From positions 1 to 15,714 of the forward strand of contig CATMIT010000028.1 in assembly GCA_950069165.1 (NCBI GenBank): a stretch of DNA of 15,714 bases. The letters run 5' to 3'. The position numbers and the translations under genes were made by a program. How positions within the stretch are numbered: position 1 is the first letter of the stretch; every line of letters starts with the position of its first letter. A model generated the notes under the pieces. The model was not told where the DNA came from. It made no database searches and was given only the letters and a program-made list of their open reading frames with translations. The DNA comes from an uncultured Flavobacteriales bacterium. GTDB lineage: Bacteria; Bacteroidota; Bacteroidia; Flavobacteriales; BACL11. Of this stretch, positions 8,107 through 15,284 are shown in pieces.

Positions 8107-9585
8107 CTATTTGTAAGAAATTCTTGGGTCAACCACTGCATAAAGTAAATCAGCAACCAAGTAACCAACCATTGTTAAAAATCCGGACAAGGTAAATACC
8201 GTTATAATCATAGGGTAATCGTAATTGAGTAAAGAATTGTAAATTTCAAGCCCCATCCCAGGAATTGAAAAAATCATTTCAATAATAATTGACCCACCAA
8301 TTGCCATTGGGAAAATAGCTGAAAACACAGTAATTACCGGCAATAATGAATTCCTAAGTGCATGCTTAAGGATAACTTTTCCCTCTCCTAATCCTTTTGC
8401 GCGAGCCGTTCGTATGTAATCTTGAGATACAATATCAATCATCCCTACCCGCATAATCCTGCTTAAAAAAGCAAAAGAACCATAAGTATAGGTGATGATC
8501 GGTAAAATCAAAAATGGCAATCTGTGTTTGAACTTCATCCACATACTCCAATTTGAGTCAAATAAAGTAGGGTCCTGTATCCCGGAAACCGGAAACCAAC
8601 TCAAATTATCAGGATTGGCAAATTGTAATAATAAAAGCGTCCCAACAAAAAATGATGGCATGGAATACAGTATAAATAAGATTAAGGACATGCCTTTATC
8701 AACTGCTGAATCTTTTTTGTATGCAGAGTATATCCCTATAGGAATACTGATTAAATAAGCCAAGAAAATAGAAACCAATGACAAGCCAAATGATATCCAA
8801 ACCTTTTGCCAAATCTTATCAGCTATAGGCTGTCCGTCAATATAAGAAATTCCAAAATCTCCTCTTATCAATCCTTTTCTGTATTTCCCATCACCAACTA
8901 GCCAAATGTGGTATTGGTTTTTTCCGCCATACCAATTAATAGCCGGTATGTAGGTTTTCCATCTTGTCGCATTTGCAAACATAGCCGCATGTGCTGTTTT
9001 AACTAAAGCAAGCGGAGCAGCTAAATGAGATAGAAAGGTATTTGATGTAACCAATACCTCCATTTTATCGAATTTAATGACAATAATTTCTTCCTCAGCA
9101 GTTTCTAATAAACTCCCCACCTCAAAGCCAAACTGATTTCGGGCTTCATTTACTGTGTTTAATGATAAATTAGCATCCTCTTCCACAATATGCTTTGCAT
9201 TGAGTTGCTGAGATTCTTTTTGTAAAACCAATAACTTCTTGTAATAATTAGATACTGCTTCCCAATTCCCGCTTTGATGGTTCAAGGCTTCCAAATTGGC
9301 TTTATGGTATTTATCCTGTACTTTGTAAAGGGTATCGCATGAAGCTAAATCAGTGATACTCATATAAAATATGGGTAAATCCAATCCTAGTTTTTTTCTT
9401 AATTCCTGCTTTATTTTTTTTGATGCTCCCGATTGTTGATCAGCTGAGCCTTCATTTCCTGCTGCTTTTGATAATCGTTCAACTGGATCTCCAGGAGCAT
9501 TTATACTGATTAAAAATGCAATTAGCGAAATAGCTATTAGCATTGGAATAAAAGTTAAAATCCTTTTGATAGTGTATTTAAGCAT
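8107..9585 (-). CDS. oppB: Peptide ABC transporter permease, OppB/DppB type, with large extracytoplasmic insert
   Basis: This is the first permease subunit, 492 residues against about 310-340 in typical OppB/DppB. The family start (MLKYTIKRILTFIPMLIAIS, with APGDP at 30-34), GDFGIS at 242-247, the helices from about 260 onward, the EAA loop at 389-413 (RTARAKGLGEGKVILKHALR) and the end VVDPRISYK are all present. Between LGLDLPIFY (66-74) and GDFGIS lie about 165 residues, where relatives usually have a short loop. This part is charged, contains probable helical/coiled-coil stretches (about 88-135) and by the normal topology would face the periplasm. The reading frame is continuous and the flanks are intact, so it is an insertion, not a frameshift. 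The gene is 39 bases after oppA and 4 bases before oppC. A purine run AAGGAG in the leader lies too far from the ATG to act as a normal ribosome-binding site. Confidence 0.92.
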   Translation of the reverse strand: MLKYTIKRILTFIPMLIAISLIAFLISINAPGDPVERLSKAAGNEGSADQQSGASKKIKQELRKKLGLDLPIFYMSITDLASCDTLYKVQDKYHKANLEALNHQSGNWEAVSNYYKKLLVLQKESQQLNAKHIVEEDANLSLNTVNEARNQFGFEVGSLLETAEEEIIVIKFDKMEVLVTSNTFLSHLAAPLALVKTAHAAMFANATRWKTYIPAINWYGGKNQYHIWLVGDGKYRKGLIRGDFGISYIDGQPIADKIWQKVWISFGLSLVSIFLAYLISIPIGIYSAYKKDSAVDKGMSLILFILYSMPSFFVGTLLLLQFANPDNLSWFPVSGIQDPTLFDSNWSMWMKFKHRLPFLILPIITYTYGSFAFLSRIMRVGMIDIVSQDYIRTARAKGLGEGKVILKHALRNSLLPVITVFSAIFPMAIGGSIIIEMIFSIPGMGLEIYNSLLNYDYPMIITVFTLSGFLTMVGYLVADLLYAVVDPRISYK

Positions 9586-9624
9586 AGTTGTTGGTTATTC
9601 GTTTATCTCTTATTCTCCTTTTAA

Positions 9625-11400
9625 TTATTTTCCATCTGTTGGCGTTATATTTTTTGATGAGAATCCATCATTTAGTTTTAAATTCTGAAGCATTACCCCA
9701 GGTCTTTCATAGTACATCCCTCTATTATCGAATCGTTTATGAATGGCAAATTTTCTTTTACTAGAATATAAAAATACATAAGGTTGGTCCTCATAAATTT
9801 TTGCTTGAAGCTTCAGTAGTGCATTTCGGTGTATTTCAGGATCTAGTGTTAGGTTAGCTTCTTCAATTAAAGCATCACTTTCAGCATCCCCAAAACCGCA
9901 AAAATTAGAACCCTTAGTTGCCCATGATGTGGTGTGCCACAATTGTTGAGGGTTAGAATAAGAAGCACTCCCTCCCCAGCCACCAAGCATTGCATCAAAA
10001 TTATGATCCATTGCATTTTTATAGAAAAGTGTAAAATCCATTGGTGTTGGCTCAGCAACAACCCCAGCTTTATACATGCTCTCTTTAATCATCAATACTA
10101 TTTCTTTTGTAGTTGGCGAACTCATATAACTCAGCTTAAAAGAGAAAGGAGTCTTTACGCCATTTATCATTTTATCACGGATATTGTCTCCATCCGTGTC
10201 TGTCCATCCTGCTTCAGATAGTAGTTGTTTTGCCTTTTCAACATCTAAAGGGATAAGCTTTAATGTATCGTTATAAGTGCTTTTTAATGGAGAAATTTCA
10301 GCAGCTTGCCTAGATGCTTTCCCATGCACCATTACCTCAATTATCTCATCAATAGGAGTAAGGTAGGCCATTGCTCTTCTTACCCTTTGATCTGTAAAAA
10401 AGGGCTTACGTTTAATTCCATCAGGTTTCATATTAAGCCCAATATAATTGTAAGCATACCTGTCTAAAAAAGCGGATTCATAATTATTATTAAAATATTC
10501 ACGCTCTTGTAATTTCATTAATTTAATTGTACCAATTGAATAGGTAACATCAATTTCTTGGTTTTTAAGCGCCAAATAGGAAGAGGCATCTTCTTTAATG
10601 ATTTTAAAAATAATTTTGATAGGATATGCTTTTGAGTAAATAGAAGTATCCTGTTTTCCCCACCAATTATTTTTCTTTTCTATTGTAATGTATTGGCTTG
10701 CTACCCATTCCGTAACTTGGTAAGCCCCTAAGCCAACAAGTAATGTTGGTTTATAACTATTATCAGCATCATTGTACTCATTAAACCAATCAGCTAATTC
10801 TTCTGTTTCAACATGCTCTTTAAAATCAATATCTAATAAATCAGCAAATGAAATATTATCTAAAACACCTTTTGGATCCCATAAACTTTTTTGAACCATG
10901 TATAATTCAGAAAATATATATCTGTTTTCCCAATTCACATTTTGTGCATGCATGGTGAATTTTAAAGGATTTTCTTTGTCAAGTTCAATGCTTTTAATTA
11001 CGGTTGTGTAATTGCCTCTAATTTGCGCATTATTGGTTAATGGACAGAGCATCATTTTTACTGAAAAAGCCACATCTTTTGCCGTTAAAGGAGTACCATC
11101 ATCCCAACTAATCCCTTCTTTTATTTCGTAAGTAAAGAATAAATTATCCTCCGATCCTTGAGGAATTTCTTTGACTAAAGCAGGAATGTATTTAAGGGAT
11201 TTCATATCTAGTTTGATCAGTGTTTTTTGGGTGTATTGAAAAACGAAAGTTCGAATAGATGAATTGTCATTAAATGGGTGTAGCCCATCTGGTTGAGCTA
11301 AAATATGTGCGATAACTGTATTTTGAGACAGGTCTCTTTCTTCTACACAGGAATTAAGTGAAAATAAAAGCAAGAGAAAAAAGATGATTTGTTTTGTCAT
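9625..11400 (-). CDS. oppA: Peptide-binding lipoprotein of the ABC importer (SBP_bac_5 family)
   Basis: The 591-residue product is an extracytoplasmic solute-binding protein of the OppA/DppA type that captures peptides for the permeases encoded downstream. The signal MTKQIIFFLLLLFSLNSC ends in a lipobox with Cys18. Typical family landmarks follow: AQPDGLHPFND (36-46), EIKEGISWDDGTPLTAKDVAFS (92-113), GLGAYQVTEW (223-232), FTDQRVRRAMAY (335-346) and a DTDGDNIRDK acidic loop (401-410), which resembles a calcium-binding loop. I start at the ATG at 11398-11400 because it gives a clean lipoprotein signal; the ATG at 11436 would put 12 non-signal residues in front. The residues after Cys18 are VEERD, so outer- versus inner-membrane sorting is unclear. 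It is first in the operon, 39 bases before oppB; oppD/oppF ATPases are not in this window. Exact substrate is unknown. Confidence 0.93.
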   Translation of the reverse strand: MTKQIIFFLLLLFSLNSCVEERDLSQNTVIAHILAQPDGLHPFNDNSSIRTFVFQYTQKTLIKLDMKSLKYIPALVKEIPQGSEDNLFFTYEIKEGISWDDGTPLTAKDVAFSVKMMLCPLTNNAQIRGNYTTVIKSIELDKENPLKFTMHAQNVNWENRYIFSELYMVQKSLWDPKGVLDNISFADLLDIDFKEHVETEELADWFNEYNDADNSYKPTLLVGLGAYQVTEWVASQYITIEKKNNWWGKQDTSIYSKAYPIKIIFKIIKEDASSYLALKNQEIDVTYSIGTIKLMKLQEREYFNNNYESAFLDRYAYNYIGLNMKPDGIKRKPFFTDQRVRRAMAYLTPIDEIIEVMVHGKASRQAAEISPLKSTYNDTLKLIPLDVEKAKQLLSEAGWTDTDGDNIRDKMINGVKTPFSFKLSYMSSPTTKEIVLMIKESMYKAGVVAEPTPMDFTLFYKNAMDHNFDAMLGGWGGSASYSNPQQLWHTTSWATKGSNFCGFGDAESDALIEEANLTLDPEIHRNALLKLQAKIYEDQPYVFLYSSKRKFAIHKRFDNRGMYYERPGVMLQNLKLNDGFSSKNITPTDGK

Positions 11401-11418
11401 GGTGTTTTTGCAAGCGTG

Positions 11419-11426
11419 CAAATATA
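11419..11426 (-). promoter_or_regulatory. Probable -7 promoter box of the peptide-transporter operon
   Basis: The minus strand reads TATATTTG, an exact TAnnTTTG match, 18 bases before the chosen oppA ATG. The -33 TTG element is not obvious upstream. Its position also supports the downstream ATG at 11398-11400, because the alternative start at 11436 would lie upstream of this promoter. Confidence 0.45.
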
Positions 11427-11493
11427 GTATTCCCATTATTTTAATTTACTAAAAAGATGAAAAAAAACAATTTGAAATTATATTTATAAAATG

Positions 11494-11525
11494 TTTGCTA
11501 GGAATTAAGTATTAGTATAAATTTG
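11494..11525 (+). promoter_or_regulatory. Promoter of tRNA-Ser
   Basis: TTTG at 11494-11497 and TAAATTTG at 11518-11525 are separated by 20 bases, matching the Bacteroidota TTTG-N19-TAnnTTTG promoter layout. The tRNA begins 35 bases after the -7 box. Both elements match the consensus, so this is one of the best promoters in the window. Confidence 0.6.
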
Positions 11526-11560
11526 CCGACCTTTAAAATTGTTCATTGATTTTTAAGTTT

Positions 11561-11647
11561 GGAGAGGTGCCAGAGTGGTCGATCGGGGCTCCCTGCTAAG
11601 GAGTTGTGCCCTTACGGGTACCGGGGGTTCGAATCCCTTCCTCTCCG
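11561..11647 (+). tRNA. tRNA-Ser (anticodon GCU)
   Basis: This 87-base class II tRNA has a 7-bp acceptor stem (GGAGAGG with CCTCTCC at 11640-11646, discriminator G), the anticodon stem GCTCC/GGAGT around loop CTGCTAA with anticodon GCT at 11595-11597, a long variable arm (GTGCCC/GGGTAC) as expected for serine, and the T-loop TTCGAAT. It reads AGC/AGU codons. The 3' CCA is not encoded and would be added after transcription. Confidence 0.96.
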
Positions 11648-11653
11648 CAAAAT

Positions 11654-11669
11654 AAAAAGTTATCTTTTT
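11654..11669 (+). terminator. Possible weak hairpin terminator after tRNA-Ser
   Basis: AAAAAG (11654-11659) and CTTTTT (11664-11669) form a perfect 6-bp inverted repeat with a 4-base loop, ending in a T run, seven bases after the tRNA. The stem has only one G-C pair, so its strength is doubtful. Confidence 0.3.
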
Positions 11670-11671
11670 TG

Positions 11672-11700
11672 TTTGTGATTATAAAACTTTTTTAGATTTG
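11672..11700 (+). promoter_or_regulatory. Promoter of tRNA-Pro
   Basis: TTTG at 11672-11675 and TAGATTTG at 11693-11700 are 17 bases apart, fitting the Bacteroidota promoter pattern. The -7 box ends 11 bases before the tRNA-Pro. The second tRNA can thus be transcribed independently of tRNA-Ser. Confidence 0.6.
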
Positions 11701-11711
11701 CAAACCTTTTT

Positions 11712-11786
11712 CGGGGTATAGCGTAGCCCGGTTATCGCGCCTGCTTTGGGAGCAGGAGGTCGCAGGTTCGAATCCTGCTACCCCGA
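11712..11786 (+). tRNA. tRNA-Pro (anticodon UGG)
   Basis: This 75-base tRNA has the acceptor stem CGGGGTA / TACCCCG (11779-11785, discriminator A), the anticodon stem CCTGC/GCAGG around loop TTTGGGA with anticodon TGG at 11747-11749, and the T-arm CAGG-TTCGAAT-CCTG. It would read CCA and, by wobble, other proline codons. The 3' CCA is not encoded. A run of six T (11788-11793) follows immediately. Confidence 0.96.
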
Positions 11787-11795
11787 CTTTTTTCT

Positions 11796-11842
11796 TCTAG
11801 TAACTTAGAATTCTGTTAATAGTTCTTAGTTAAATTACTAGA
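11796..11842. repeat. Imperfect inverted repeat after tRNA-Pro
   Basis: TCTAGTAA (11796-11803) is perfectly complementary in reverse to TTACTAGA (11835-11842). Inside, CTTAGAA (11804-11810) pairs with TTCTTAG (11823-11829) with one mismatch, leaving a 5-base bulge on the right side and a 12-base loop. It could end transcription from either side or be a protein site; no T run follows on the plus strand. Confidence 0.45.
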
Positions 11843-11877
11843 TTCCAATGACTTATCTTCATGGCTCATCTGAAAAG

Positions 11878-11907
11878 TATATAAGATTTATATATAAATT
11901 CTATATA
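11878..11907. repeat. 30-base AT palindrome
   Basis: The centre is a perfect 14-base palindrome ATTTATATATAAAT (11886-11899), flanked symmetrically by TATATA on both sides (11878-11883 and 11902-11907) with two non-Watson-Crick positions between. It lies in the gap between tRNA-Pro and the methyltransferase 3' end. Function unknown; low-complexity AT sequence makes chance symmetry easier. Confidence 0.5.
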
Positions 11908-11942
11908 TGCTTGAGTACCAAGAAGTTATTATTTGTACAGAC

Positions 11943-11967
11943 CTTTGTTCTAATAACAAAAACAAAG
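11943..11967 (-). terminator. Inverted repeat beyond the methyltransferase stop
   Basis: CTTTGTT (11943-11949) and AACAAAG (11961-11967) form a 7-bp inverted repeat with an 11-base loop, 47 bases beyond the methyltransferase stop on the minus strand. There is no clear T run after it, so it is only a candidate end-of-transcript structure. The remainder of the 11787-12014 gap holds no supportable gene. Confidence 0.3.
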
Positions 11968-12014
11968 AATTTATTAACCCAGGAGTTAACACATTAGAAG
12001 GAAATGTAGTAGAA

Positions 12015-12680
12015 CTAATTCTTTTTCTCTCCAATCCCAAATACACACCAACCGTAAATATTCCAGAAAGAAGAGATAATTCTTTTTCTATCCCCTTTTA
12101 TAAAACCTAAGATTATAATAAATAAATCCAAAGGAATCCTTATCCAATTACGCACAATACCTACTTTTTGTACTTTCAGCTGACAATTATCTGATAGAAA
12201 TTTATAGATACCATGTTTTGTCCATGGTTTAATATGAGTGGGATCGTCATAAAAATTAAACGGATTGTGTTGCTCTCTGTGAAAACCAAAAGAAGGAACT
12301 AGTATGGAGGACCAATTAGGCGCTTCAACATATATACGTCCACTTTTTTTTAAAACACGATTTATTTCATTCCCTAATGATAAAGGGTTGTTAAGATGTT
12401 CTAAAACATGCGTAAAAATTATAGCATCAAAATAGTTTGTTTCATAAGGGAGTTCGCTTTCTTCAAGGTTAACTTTGTTAAAGTTTATGAATGAATCTAC
12501 TTTTTCTTCTGAGAGGATGTCTATTCCATGATACTCGACTTCATTAAAATATTTTTTAATAAACATAGCATTTCTCCCTATACCACATCCTAATTCTAGG
12601 ATTTTATAATCTTTCTTAAAACTAAGGAAGAACCTTTGCTTTATACCATTGTTGAGAATTACATCTTTTAGTTTCTCCAT
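12015..12680 (-). CDS. Class I SAM-dependent methyltransferase
   Basis: This 221-residue protein has the Rossmann methyltransferase core: motif I LELGCGIGR (28-36), an acidic residue Asp54 in GIDI at the end of strand 2 for ribose binding, FDAIIFTHVLEHLNNP (84-99) and NRVLKKSGRIYVEAPN (107-122). HNPFNFYDDPTHIKPWT (138-154) is of the kind seen in methyltransferases of surface-polysaccharide and small-molecule clusters. A hydrophobic stretch RIPLDLFIIILGFI (181-194) near the C-terminus suggests membrane association. The substrate cannot be read from sequence. No glycosyltransferase is nearby, so the gene stands alone between the tRNAs and the receptor gene. Quinone methyltransferase is an alternative but lacks support. 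The fold is certain, the target unknown. Confidence 0.9.
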   Translation of the reverse strand: MEKLKDVILNNGIKQRFFLSFKKDYKILELGCGIGRNAMFIKKYFNEVEYHGIDILSEEKVDSFINFNKVNLEESELPYETNYFDAIIFTHVLEHLNNPLSLGNEINRVLKKSGRIYVEAPNWSSILVPSFGFHREQHNPFNFYDDPTHIKPWTKHGIYKFLSDNCQLKVQKVGIVRNWIRIPLDLFIIILGFIKGDRKRIISSFWNIYGWCVFGIGEKKN

Positions 12681-12707
12681 AGATATTATTAGTATTATTA
12701 TGTATTA

Positions 12708-12733
12708 CAAATGTATAAAAAACAAAAGAGCAA
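12708..12733 (-). promoter_or_regulatory. Possible promoter of the methyltransferase gene
   Basis: The minus strand has TACATTTG (12708-12715, exact TAnnTTTG) with TTG (12731-12733) 15 bases upstream, a little closer than the usual spacing. It lies in the 83-base gap after the receptor gene, 27 bases before the methyltransferase ATG, so this gene can have its own transcript. Confidence 0.4.
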
Positions 12734-12763
12734 CTAAATAACTTCTTATTTTTTGGATAAAAC

Positions 12764-15244
12764 TTAAAACTCTTCTCCACTATCTTGCTGCACATCATCA
12801 TTTTTGATGTTGGATTGTTTACTGGCAGCTTTAAAGTTCAGCTTTCCAAAAGTATATTGAAAGTTGAAACCGAAAGAGCGGAAAGCAATAGATCTATCGC
12901 TTTTGTAAGTGAAATCCTCTCCTTTCATATCAGAAGAGAATACTTTATATTTATTAAACGGTTCAATTACATGTAAGCCAACAGAACCTCTTTTGTTTTT
13001 GAAACTTTTCTTAACCCCAAAACTCATCATACTAAAAGAGGTAGAAGTTCCTTGAATAGTTTGAGAGGGTGATCGGAAAAATGCCCAGCTTTCTATTTTC
13101 CATCTTTTTCCTAAATCGTACATTCCCCCAAAATTATAAGAATAAAGAAGGTTACTTGTAAGGGATATATATTCATTATTGATGGTTGCATTTCCTTTAT
13201 ACTGATACAAATTAAATCCTGCTCTCAAGTTAAATTTGTCATAGCGCAGGGAACCGAAATAATTCAAACCATAGGTAGTACTATTTCCAATATTTTTAAA
13301 TTCGGTTTGAAAAATAATACTATCTACCATACTTCTATAAGATTCTACAATATCCTTTGTGTGTTTTGCGTACACATAATAACTACCCTGATACCTCTTT
13401 CCAAAACTATTGTAGCCCATTTCTATTTGATGGGTTATGGCAGGGGAGAGGTCAGGATTTCCGATTGTAACACTAAAGTTGTCTGTGTTTAAAGTATTAG
13501 GATTGATGTGTTTTGTTCTAGGTCTTGAAATCCTTTTGTTGTAGCTTATTTTGAAAGATTTTGCATCACCAAATTTTTTGGCAATAGCTACACTTGGTAA
13601 AATACTATTGTAAGAGCTATTAAAGGGGTCTTTTTCCCCTGATTCCCAATCACCACTTATTTGCGTCTGCTCGAATCTAATTCCAGCTTTAATACCAAAA
13701 TCTGCAGGAAGCACCCAATCAGAAGAAAGATAAGCGGCCATTACTTTTTGAGAATAATTAAAAGTTTCTTGAGGTGCAACATATTTTTCTAATGAGGAAG
13801 TATTAGAATAAACCATTTCCCTATCTCGATTGACAAATTTTCCACCTATTTCTATCTTATTTTCTTCCCAAAAAGGATGAATGTAATCTAATTGCAAAGT
13901 ACTTTCCATTTCTTTCTCATCATTTGCATTATGGTATTGTTTTACTTTATCTTTAAAATTATCAATATCATCATCCCCTAAATGTCCGCCAATTTGAAAA
14001 GAAATGGCTAATTCTCTTTCTTCATTATCAGCAAAAGTTTTTGTATAGTCTGTACTCCATTCTATTCTGTTTACACTGCTATTGGTTTCTATGTAAGAAG
14101 CGTATTTATAGTTAGAGTCCTCCCTCTTCATATTGTAAGTTGTGGAATCATAACTATACGAATTTCTACCGTTAATGCGAATATCTGACATTATGTTATT
14201 GTAAGCATTTATATCATAAAACATATTGATAGACCCTCTGTAGCCAATCCATTGGCCAAAAGTATTACTATTTTCAGTTAGCTTTGATAGATCATTTGTG
14301 TCATTTCCATTTATTTCAGACCAATCTTTTCTTATTAAATTAGCAGTACCTTTTCTTGGCCATCCGAAATGCGCGCCTCCTCTTGCAGAAAGTCCAAATC
14401 TTCCTTTACCAATACTTAAATTTACCGATTGTCTATTCACTCTAGTTCCAAAAGCAGTATTGATTGTACTTTTATAACCATCTATTATTTTCTTTTTGGT
14501 GATTATATTTACAATCCCAGCATCTCCTTCTCCATCATATTTTGCTCCAGGGCTTGTTATTATTTCTATGGCTTTTATTTCATCAGCAGGAATCATTTGC
14601 AAAGCAGTAGCAATATCAGAAGTGAAAAAAGCAGAGGCCTTTCCGTTTATCAGAAACTTGATATTTTTACTTCCTCTCAAACTCACCTCTCCCTCCAAAT
14701 CCACTGTAAGCAAAGGGGCTTTTCTCAGCACATCAGTTGCATCAATCAATCCTTCATTCATATCATGTTCTGCATTGTAAACTATTTTGTCAATTTTATT
14801 TTCATATATTGGTTTTTGTTCGCTAATCTTTACTTCTGATAGCATTTCATTATTAGCAATCATCAGAATGTTATCCAATTTTACATCTGGTTTTCTTTTA
14901 GTAAGTTCAAAATCAATTTCTTGTGGCTCATAACCAATAAAGCTAATACTAATTTGGTATTTCCCAGAACGAATTTTGTTAATAAAGAATTTCCCTTTTT
15001 CATCCGTTATGGTACCCTCCACAATTTTACTCCATCTGGTATTGGTTAAGCTAATATTTGCAAATTCTAAAGGATCTCCTGTTTTGCTATCAAGCACTTT
15101 TCCTCCTATATTTCCTTTGATGTAGTCTTTAGAATTGTCTTTTCCAAAACCTTTAAAACTTCCTCCTCTCCCCCCACCATGACCTCTGTCTTGGGCAAGG
15201 GTGAAAAATGGGATTAGTATAAGTAAGAGTAATATTTTTTTCAT
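12764..15244 (-). CDS. Outer-membrane beta-barrel / TonB-dependent-receptor-like protein
   Basis: The 826-residue protein starts with a signal peptide (MKKILLLLILIPFFTLAQ, cleaved near residue 18), then a Gly/His-rich stretch DRGHGGGRGGSFKGFGK (19-35). A carboxypeptidase-regulatory-like beta-sandwich follows at about 46-125 (GGKVLDSKTGDPLEFANISL, SFIGYEPQEIDFEL). A plug-like domain at about 135-250 includes DATDVLRKAPLLTVDLEGEV, SLRGSKNIKFLINGK and PGAKYDGEGDAGIVNIITKK. The remainder is a long beta-barrel rich in Tyr, Asn and aromatic/polar alternation, ending near FGFNFQYTFGKLNF with a short acidic tail. This is the layout of the Bacteroidota OMP_b-brl_3 family. I see no unmistakable TonB box and no SusD partner, so whether it imports a ligand and which one are unknown. 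It follows the right-edge gene by 40 bases on the same strand. Confidence 0.92.
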   Translation of the reverse strand: MKKILLLLILIPFFTLAQDRGHGGGRGGSFKGFGKDNSKDYIKGNIGGKVLDSKTGDPLEFANISLTNTRWSKIVEGTITDEKGKFFINKIRSGKYQISISFIGYEPQEIDFELTKRKPDVKLDNILMIANNEMLSEVKISEQKPIYENKIDKIVYNAEHDMNEGLIDATDVLRKAPLLTVDLEGEVSLRGSKNIKFLINGKASAFFTSDIATALQMIPADEIKAIEIITSPGAKYDGEGDAGIVNIITKKKIIDGYKSTINTAFGTRVNRQSVNLSIGKGRFGLSARGGAHFGWPRKGTANLIRKDWSEINGNDTNDLSKLTENSNTFGQWIGYRGSINMFYDINAYNNIMSDIRINGRNSYSYDSTTYNMKREDSNYKYASYIETNSSVNRIEWSTDYTKTFADNEERELAISFQIGGHLGDDDIDNFKDKVKQYHNANDEKEMESTLQLDYIHPFWEENKIEIGGKFVNRDREMVYSNTSSLEKYVAPQETFNYSQKVMAAYLSSDWVLPADFGIKAGIRFEQTQISGDWESGEKDPFNSSYNSILPSVAIAKKFGDAKSFKISYNKRISRPRTKHINPNTLNTDNFSVTIGNPDLSPAITHQIEMGYNSFGKRYQGSYYVYAKHTKDIVESYRSMVDSIIFQTEFKNIGNSTTYGLNYFGSLRYDKFNLRAGFNLYQYKGNATINNEYISLTSNLLYSYNFGGMYDLGKRWKIESWAFFRSPSQTIQGTSTSFSMMSFGVKKSFKNKRGSVGLHVIEPFNKYKVFSSDMKGEDFTYKSDRSIAFRSFGFNFQYTFGKLNFKAASKQSNIKNDDVQQDSGEEF

Positions 15245-15284
15245 ATTAAATATTGTTGCTTAGAGTATAGTAAAAAAAGAAGAT

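Noticed and set aside
8103..8168. Upstream start for the OppC-type permease at 8168
   Set aside because: It would overlap oppB by 62 bases and prepend a non-family N-terminus; the ATG at 8100-8102 follows the oppB stop by 4 bases.
11401..11436. Upstream start for the peptide-binding lipoprotein at 11436
   Set aside because: It adds 12 residues before a perfect lipoprotein signal and lies upstream of the probable promoter box.
11561..11786. tRNA genes as the edge of an integrated element
   Set aside because: I saw no integrase gene and no repeated copy of a tRNA 3' end elsewhere in the window.
11907..12110. A 67-codon plus-strand ORF partly in the gap after tRNA-Pro
   Set aside because: It overlaps the 3' end of the methyltransferase, has no recognisable motif and no convincing start signals.
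14429..14839. A 136-codon plus-strand ORF rich in Ser, Phe and Ile
   Set aside because: It is antisense to the plug region of the outer-membrane receptor, which is clearly the coding strand.
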